Source: Terriglobales bacterium (lineage in GTDB: Bacteria; Acidobacteriota; Terriglobia; Terriglobales; Acidobacteriaceae). From it: a stretch of DNA of 9,810 nt. Location of the stretch: assembly GCA_030043575.1 (NCBI GenBank), contig JASHXK010000442.1, forward strand, positions 1 through 9,810, given 5' to 3'. Numbering within the stretch: position 1 is the first letter of the stretch; each line of letters begins with the position of its first letter. Below are positions 6,047-9,810 of this stretch, one piece after another. The position numbers and the translations under genes were made by a program. The notes beneath the pieces are model-generated. The model was given only the letters and a program-made list of their open reading frames with translations. It was not told the DNA's origin and ran no database searches.

Positions 6047-8080
6047 CTACATGGTTTTGGTCGCTCTCAACTTCACCGGACTTGTCAGAACCAGCGTATA
6101 TCCCCCCACGACGCCCTGAGGCCGACTTACCGTTAGCTGGGTAGCGTTGGTGACGGTGACAGTTGGTGCAGGCACCGCAACGCCCGCAGGCGATAGCCAC
6201 TGCGCTGTAGTGCCGGCGACGAAGTTATTGCCCGTCACGCTTACCGTTGCCGGAACCGGCGCGTTGGCGTCAGCAGGCAGAGCAGGAGCCACCGTATTAA
6301 TACACATCGCATCGGTGGGGAAGGTCGCATCCGCAGCCTGGCCATCACTGTTGACCAGGGTCAAGGTCACGGACTTGGGATTCTCGACATACTGAGTCGC
6401 CGCGTTCAGAGTCACATTCAATTCCGTACAGAAGTTGGTCTGCGGATCCGGAGTAGCGCCTGTAATCCAGTATTGATCGGCCCTTAGCGGCTGGCCCGCG
6501 ATCTTGATCTTCGGCTTGGGGTCCAGGTTCTCGCCTTTGAAATTCAGCGTAAGTAGATCGCCCGCCGGGGTGATCCCAGCCGGCGGTTGATACTGCTGCG
6601 GTAGCTGGGCCACAGCCTGAGCCAGAGTAGCACCGGGAGGTACCGTAGCGACGTTCAACACCGTCAGCGTCTTGATTACCGGCCCTGCCTTGCGTGCCAG
6701 CTTGCCTCCCAGATAACCGGCCGAGCTGATGCCCATCAACTGCAGAAATCCGTTGGGGATGGACGGCAGATCGGAGAGCGTAAGCGGATCGCTCCGGAAC
6801 ACGATGGTGAGAAAGGTGAAGACGCCCACCACGGTCCACACCACGAACTGCAGGCGCTCCGGAGCGACGACGCCACCAGAAGTGATGAAATCCGCCAGTG
6901 TGGGGTGTACTTCGCCCGCCCCCTTGGAGCCTTTGCTGGTGGTGATGCCCGTGGCCAGCACGCTGGTGCCGGCGCTGGCCAGCAGAATTCCCGGCAGCCC
7001 GCTGGGGATATCGGGAAACACCGCGCTGCCCTGCACGACGCTGCGTGCCACGGCGAAGAACACGTAGCCCAAAACAGCGGCGATGGTCCAGGCATAGAAC
7101 TGGCACTTGGACAAGCTGTAGGTCTGCGTCTGCTCGTCAAGGAACAGCGCGGTGAGCAGAAAGTTGCCTCCAACTTTTCTGGCGCCAAGCGTCTTGCGCG
7201 CCGCGTTCAATAAAACATAGATGAGCACCACCAAGGCAAGCGTGACGCCAATGGCGTAATTGCGCGGCGTCGTTGTGCTGGCATTGACTACCACCAGGTC
7301 CTGCGGGTCTGATTCGGCACGCTGGTCTACCAGCGAGACTTTGCGGGTACCAGAGAATTCCTTCAGGAAGTTGGTTCCCTGAAAAAGGAATCGGACAGCA
7401 CCGTCTTGTGATCCTTGCATATCCTGCTGGTAACAACTCTGGCTATTGGGAGGACTGACCTGGTCGCAGGAGGACAAGGCGCGATCGGAAAACTGAAGGC
7501 TATAGGGACAGGGTTGCGCATTATCTGCCGCCGCACAGTGCCCGCTCTTTCTTAGCGATGGCGGTCCGAGGAACGTTACGGCGTAGGTCGGAATATGGTT
7601 GGTGGAACTCGGACTGGTTGGCTGCGTCGCGTTGTCGGTGAACAAACCCTTGGGATAGAGTGTCGTTACCTCCGGCGCCTTGGGGACGATCCGGATGTAC
7701 AAAGGCGAGGAAACCTGCAAGGCACTGGTTGGCGGGGTGCTTTTATCGTTCTGTTTGCTGCCGCCGATTTGATAAATGCCTAAACAGGCATTCGGCGGAA
7801 CTCCCAACGAGATCGCCGTCTGTCCGGGACCCTGGATGCCGACCGGTTGTGGCACCAGTTTCGGGGGATTGCCGGCGCAGGCCACGGTTGCGCCGGGAGC
7901 CTCAGCGACTGGCGTCAGATCTACCGTGACTTTGTCGCCATCCGTCAGGGTGGGCGACGTTATCGTTATGCTGTCGCCGGGATGAACCTGCTGCGGATTG
8001 GTGACACTGTCCTGTCCCCATGCCACGGCTGACCAAAGCAGAAGCAGGGGCGCGATGAGCTTGGAAGATTTGCTTTTCAT
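6047..8080 (-). CDS. Large membrane protein: extracytoplasmic domain, duplicated TM hairpin, C-terminal Ig-like region
   Basis: 677 residues from the ATG at 8080, chosen because it has an AGGTGGG site (8084-8090), overlaps the upstream stop as ATGA, and opens with a signal peptide (MKSKSSKLIAPLLLLWSAVAWGQ); a longer frame to 8152 would bury it. Residues 24-273 form a Pro/Ser/Thr-rich extracytoplasmic region with six cysteines. Predicted helices: about 275-293, 327-346, 360-380, 410-430 and 441-460. Helices 2-3 and 4-5 look like two copies of one hairpin: CQFYAWT...FPDIPSG and LQFVVWT...LSDLPSIP. The YSLSKCQF lead-in recalls a motif of uncharacterised bacterial membrane proteins. Residues about 470-677 are beta-rich; VSVTGNNFVAGTTAQW resembles IPT/TIG domains. 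Positive charges after helices 1, 3 and 5 would place the C-terminus in the cytoplasm, unusual for Ig-like domains. Function is unknown; I do not recognise a named family. Confidence 0.85.
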   Translation of the reverse strand: MKSKSSKLIAPLLLLWSAVAWGQDSVTNPQQVHPGDSITITSPTLTDGDKVTVDLTPVAEAPGATVACAGNPPKLVPQPVGIQGPGQTAISLGVPPNACLGIYQIGGSKQNDKSTPPTSALQVSSPLYIRIVPKAPEVTTLYPKGLFTDNATQPTSPSSTNHIPTYAVTFLGPPSLRKSGHCAAADNAQPCPYSLQFSDRALSSCDQVSPPNSQSCYQQDMQGSQDGAVRFLFQGTNFLKEFSGTRKVSLVDQRAESDPQDLVVVNASTTTPRNYAIGVTLALVVLIYVLLNAARKTLGARKVGGNFLLTALFLDEQTQTYSLSKCQFYAWTIAAVLGYVFFAVARSVVQGSAVFPDIPSGLPGILLASAGTSVLATGITTSKGSKGAGEVHPTLADFITSGGVVAPERLQFVVWTVVGVFTFLTIVFRSDPLTLSDLPSIPNGFLQLMGISSAGYLGGKLARKAGPVIKTLTVLNVATVPPGATLAQAVAQLPQQYQPPAGITPAGDLLTLNFKGENLDPKPKIKIAGQPLRADQYWITGATPDPQTNFCTELNVTLNAATQYVENPKSVTLTLVNSDGQAADATFPTDAMCINTVAPALPADANAPVPATVSVTGNNFVAGTTAQWLSPAGVAVPAPTVTVTNATQLTVSRPQGVVGGYTLVLTSPVKLRATKTM

Positions 8081-8619
8081 TGTCCCACCTGGAAGACATA
8101 GGGAAGCGCATATCCGATGAGCATGCAGAGATACCCTGCCGCAATCAGGCATCTGAGAAAGTCACCCGAACTGTAATACAGAATGATCGATGACACTGAA
8201 ATCCCGGCCGCGAGAGTCATCAATCCCGATAGGATTCTCCGCTGCGTCAATGCAGGCTTTCTGCGAAACCACGACAACGCAGGCAAGGCTCCGCGAGCCA
8301 ATCCGGCGACCAGTCCCACCACTCCCGCGACATATCCTGCTATCGGATCCAAATCGCTCTTCTGAAGTAAGTTCGGATAAAGCTTAGCGATCGCTGCCAG
8401 GATGGCCATGGCAATCAACAACCCTACCAGCCACGCTGCCCAAAGAGCTCTTCCGAGACCGGCCAGGTTCTGCTCGTCCAGCTTGGTATAGTTTTCGCGT
8501 AGTTTCGATCGATTGACCTCACGCGCCGGCAGCCACCACCAGCCCACGATGTTGTAGGCAAGGAAAAGAGGGACGATCCAGCGGGTGAGCAAGGCGGCGC
8601 ATTGCTGCGGGAGATTCAT
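8077..8619 (-). CDS. Small five-helix membrane protein, coupled to the downstream large membrane protein
   Basis: 180 residues. Five hydrophobic segments are visible, at about 12-30, 58-80, 92-115, 129-149 and 155-176. A charged, probably cytoplasmic stretch (31-57, REVNRSKLRENYTKLDEQ) follows helix 1, and a basic loop (119-128, RRKPALTQRR) follows helix 3. No signal peptidase site, catalytic motif or known domain is seen. Its TGA overlaps the ATG of the large membrane protein by four bases (ATGA), and the ribosome site of that gene lies inside its own 3' end. Translation is therefore likely coupled and the two products may form a complex. It begins 120 bp after the ligA stop on the same strand, so readthrough is possible, though a weak promoter-like sequence lies between. 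The ribosome site is poor. Function is not recognised. Confidence 0.8.
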   Translation of the reverse strand: MNLPQQCAALLTRWIVPLFLAYNIVGWWWLPAREVNRSKLRENYTKLDEQNLAGLGRALWAAWLVGLLIAMAILAAIAKLYPNLLQKSDLDPIAGYVAGVVGLVAGLARGALPALSWFRRKPALTQRRILSGLMTLAAGISVSSIILYYSSGDFLRCLIAAGYLCMLIGYALPYVFQVGQ

Positions 8620-8667
8620 CTCGGGTGAATCCCGGCTCTAGGGTGAACTGCCTGGAAGAACGGCTGA

Positions 8668-8696
8668 ACTCTACAACAACTCCTGTTGCTATGCAA
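8668..8696 (-). promoter_or_regulatory. Weak promoter-like sequence before the membrane-protein pair
   Basis: On the minus strand, TTGCAT (8696-8691) and TAGAGT (8673-8668) are separated by exactly 17 nt, about 50 nt before the ATG at 8619. Each box matches the sigma-70 consensus only partly. The spacer holds a small inverted repeat (CAACA/TGTTG) that could bind a regulator. It would let the membrane pair be transcribed apart from ligA. Confidence 0.25.
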
Positions 8697-8739
8697 TGGT
8701 TTCCCTGCGGCGGGTGGGCGCTGGATGCTCCGATAACGC

Positions 8740-9810
8740 TTAGCCCTTCACCAGCCGTTCCATCTCTTTTTCGTCAATCACGCTGACGCCCAACTCGCGC
8801 GCCTTGTCCAGCTTCGATCCGGCTTCCTCGCCCGCAACTACATAATCCGTCTTCTTACTCACCGATCCCGCAACCTTTCCGCCGGCGTCTTCGATCAGCT
8901 TCTTGGCCTCGTCGCGCGTGAAATGCGCCAGCGTTCCTGTCAGGACAAATGTCTTGCCGGCGAGCGTCGTCGCGCGCTTCTTCTTCTCGCCGGTGAATCG
9001 CAGTCCGGCTTTCTTCAGCCGCTCCACCAGCGCGACATTCTTCGGCTCGTCGAAGAACTCGCGAATCGCCGCCGACACCCGCGGCCCGATCTCGTTCACC
9101 TCTTGTAATTCCTCTTCGCTGGCTTTCATCAGCGCGTCGATCGAGCCGAAATGCTCGGCCAGGAATTGCGCCGTCCGCTCGCCGACAAACCGAATCCCCA
9201 GCCCATAGATCACCCGCTCCAGCGGCGCTTTCTTCGAATTCTCGATCTCGCTGAGAATGTTCTCTGCCGACTTCTTGCCCATCCGCTCCAACGTCAGCAG
9301 CTTGTCTTCGGTAAGCTCGTAGATGTCGGCGACGTTCTTTACCATCCCGGCCTCGACCAACTGATTCACCAGCGAGTCGCCCATGCCTTCGATGTTCAGC
9401 ACGCCGCGCGACGCAAAGTGCCGAATCGTCTCGCGCAGCTTGGCCGGACAATTGGCGTTGACGCAGCGATGGTCGGCCTCGCCCTCGGCGCGCACGACGT
9501 GTCCGCCGCACACCGGACAGCGCTCCGGCATATGAAACTCCCGAGTGTTGCGCGGTCGGCGGTCTTTCAGGACCTCGACAACTTTGGGGATCACGTCGCC
9601 GCCGCGCTCCACCAGCACCCAGTCGCCAATGCGCACGCCCAGTCGCTCGATCTCGTCCATGTTATGCAGCGTGGCGCGGCTCACCGTCGTCCCGCCGATG
9701 GGCACAGGCTTCAGCCACGCCACCGGCGTCAGCTTTCCGGTGCGGCCGACTTGCGGAACGATATCTTCGATCTGCGTCTCAGCCGAGTGTGCCGCGTACT
9801 TGAAGGCGAT
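8740..9810 (-). CDS. ligA: NAD-dependent DNA ligase, C-terminal 356 residues (5' end beyond window)
   Basis: The frame runs to the window edge on the minus strand, so the N-terminal NAD-binding part and the KXDG adenylation lysine are not in view. LigA seals nicks in replication and repair using NAD+. Visible in order: the last adenylation-domain strand AFKY (2-5), the OB-fold with QVGRTGKLTPVAWLKPV, TVSRATLHN and GDVIPKV, a four-cysteine zinc site (Cys98, 101, 116, 121; CPVC and CVNANC), helix-hairpin-helix repeats (about 135-270, with IEGMGDSLV, LERMGKKSA, IYGLGIRFVGE and VNEIGPRVS), and a BRCT domain (283-356, starting LAGKTFVLTG). All are as expected for a complete housekeeping ligase; the start MAWLKP at 9723 would be internal to the OB-fold and is not real. 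It lies upstream of the membrane-protein pair on the same strand. Confidence 0.97.
   Translation of the reverse strand: MAFKYAAHSAETQIEDIVPQVGRTGKLTPVAWLKPVPIGGTTVSRATLHNMDEIERLGVRIGDWVLVERGGDVIPKVVEVLKDRRPRNTREFHMPERCPVCGGHVVRAEGEADHRCVNANCPAKLRETIRHFASRGVLNIEGMGDSLVNQLVEAGMVKNVADIYELTEDKLLTLERMGKKSAENILSEIENSKKAPLERVIYGLGIRFVGERTAQFLAEHFGSIDALMKASEEELQEVNEIGPRVSAAIREFFDEPKNVALVERLKKAGLRFTGEKKKRATTLAGKTFVLTGTLAHFTRDEAKKLIEDAGGKVAGSVSKKTDYVVAGEEAGSKLDKARELGVSVIDEKEMERLVKG

Noticed and set aside
8081..8152. 24-residue N-terminal extension of the large membrane protein
   Set aside because: The ATG at 8080 has an AGGTGGG site, makes an ATGA junction with the upstream gene and begins a proper signal peptide; the extension overlaps the upstream gene with no such support.
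8623..8647. Direct repeat GGGTGAA (8623-8629 and 8641-8647) upstream of the small membrane protein
   Set aside because: Seven bases twice in a GC-rich gap can easily be chance, and no third spaced copy forms a regular array.
8855..9511. 218-codon Arg-rich open frame overlapping ligA on the same strand
   Set aside because: Arg/Ala-rich composition with no motif, in a shifted frame of a clear ligase gene.

Overview
The window reads as a chromosomal segment of a Gram-negative bacterium. The best guess is an acidobacterium of the Koribacter/Terriglobia type. That rests on high-GC coding, frequent GTG starts, a lipid A gene, a multiheme cytochrome and the general character of the proteins. It is inference from sequence character, not from a database match. 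No tRNA, rRNA, CRISPR array, transposase or integrase is visible.

Plus strand, 1-5975: the 3' part of an ABC exporter (MsbA-like half-transporter); a secreted seven-heme c-type cytochrome; lpxB (lipid-A-disaccharide synthase), 19 nt behind the cytochrome; a secreted M1-aminopeptidase-like protein with C-terminal TPRs in which every recognised catalytic element is altered; and a stand-alone PD-(D/E)XK nuclease-like protein. The first four all act in or on the cell envelope. The cytochrome and lpxB may share a transcript.

Minus strand, 9810-6047: the 3' part of ligA (NAD-dependent DNA ligase), then a two-gene unit. That unit is a small five-helix membrane protein whose stop overlaps (ATGA) the start of a 677-residue membrane protein. 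The larger protein has a signal peptide, a long extracytoplasmic domain, a duplicated transmembrane hairpin module and a C-terminal Ig-like (IPT/TIG-type) region. The nuclease gene and this unit converge on a 71-bp gap.

The best candidates for new biology are the degenerate M1-like protein fused to TPRs, the translationally coupled membrane pair with its internal duplication, the CX2CX2CX2CH terminus of the cytochrome, and a perfect 12-bp inverted repeat inside an in-frame insertion next to the A-loop of the ABC ATPase. All genes are closely packed; no gene-free stretch exceeds about 180 bp.
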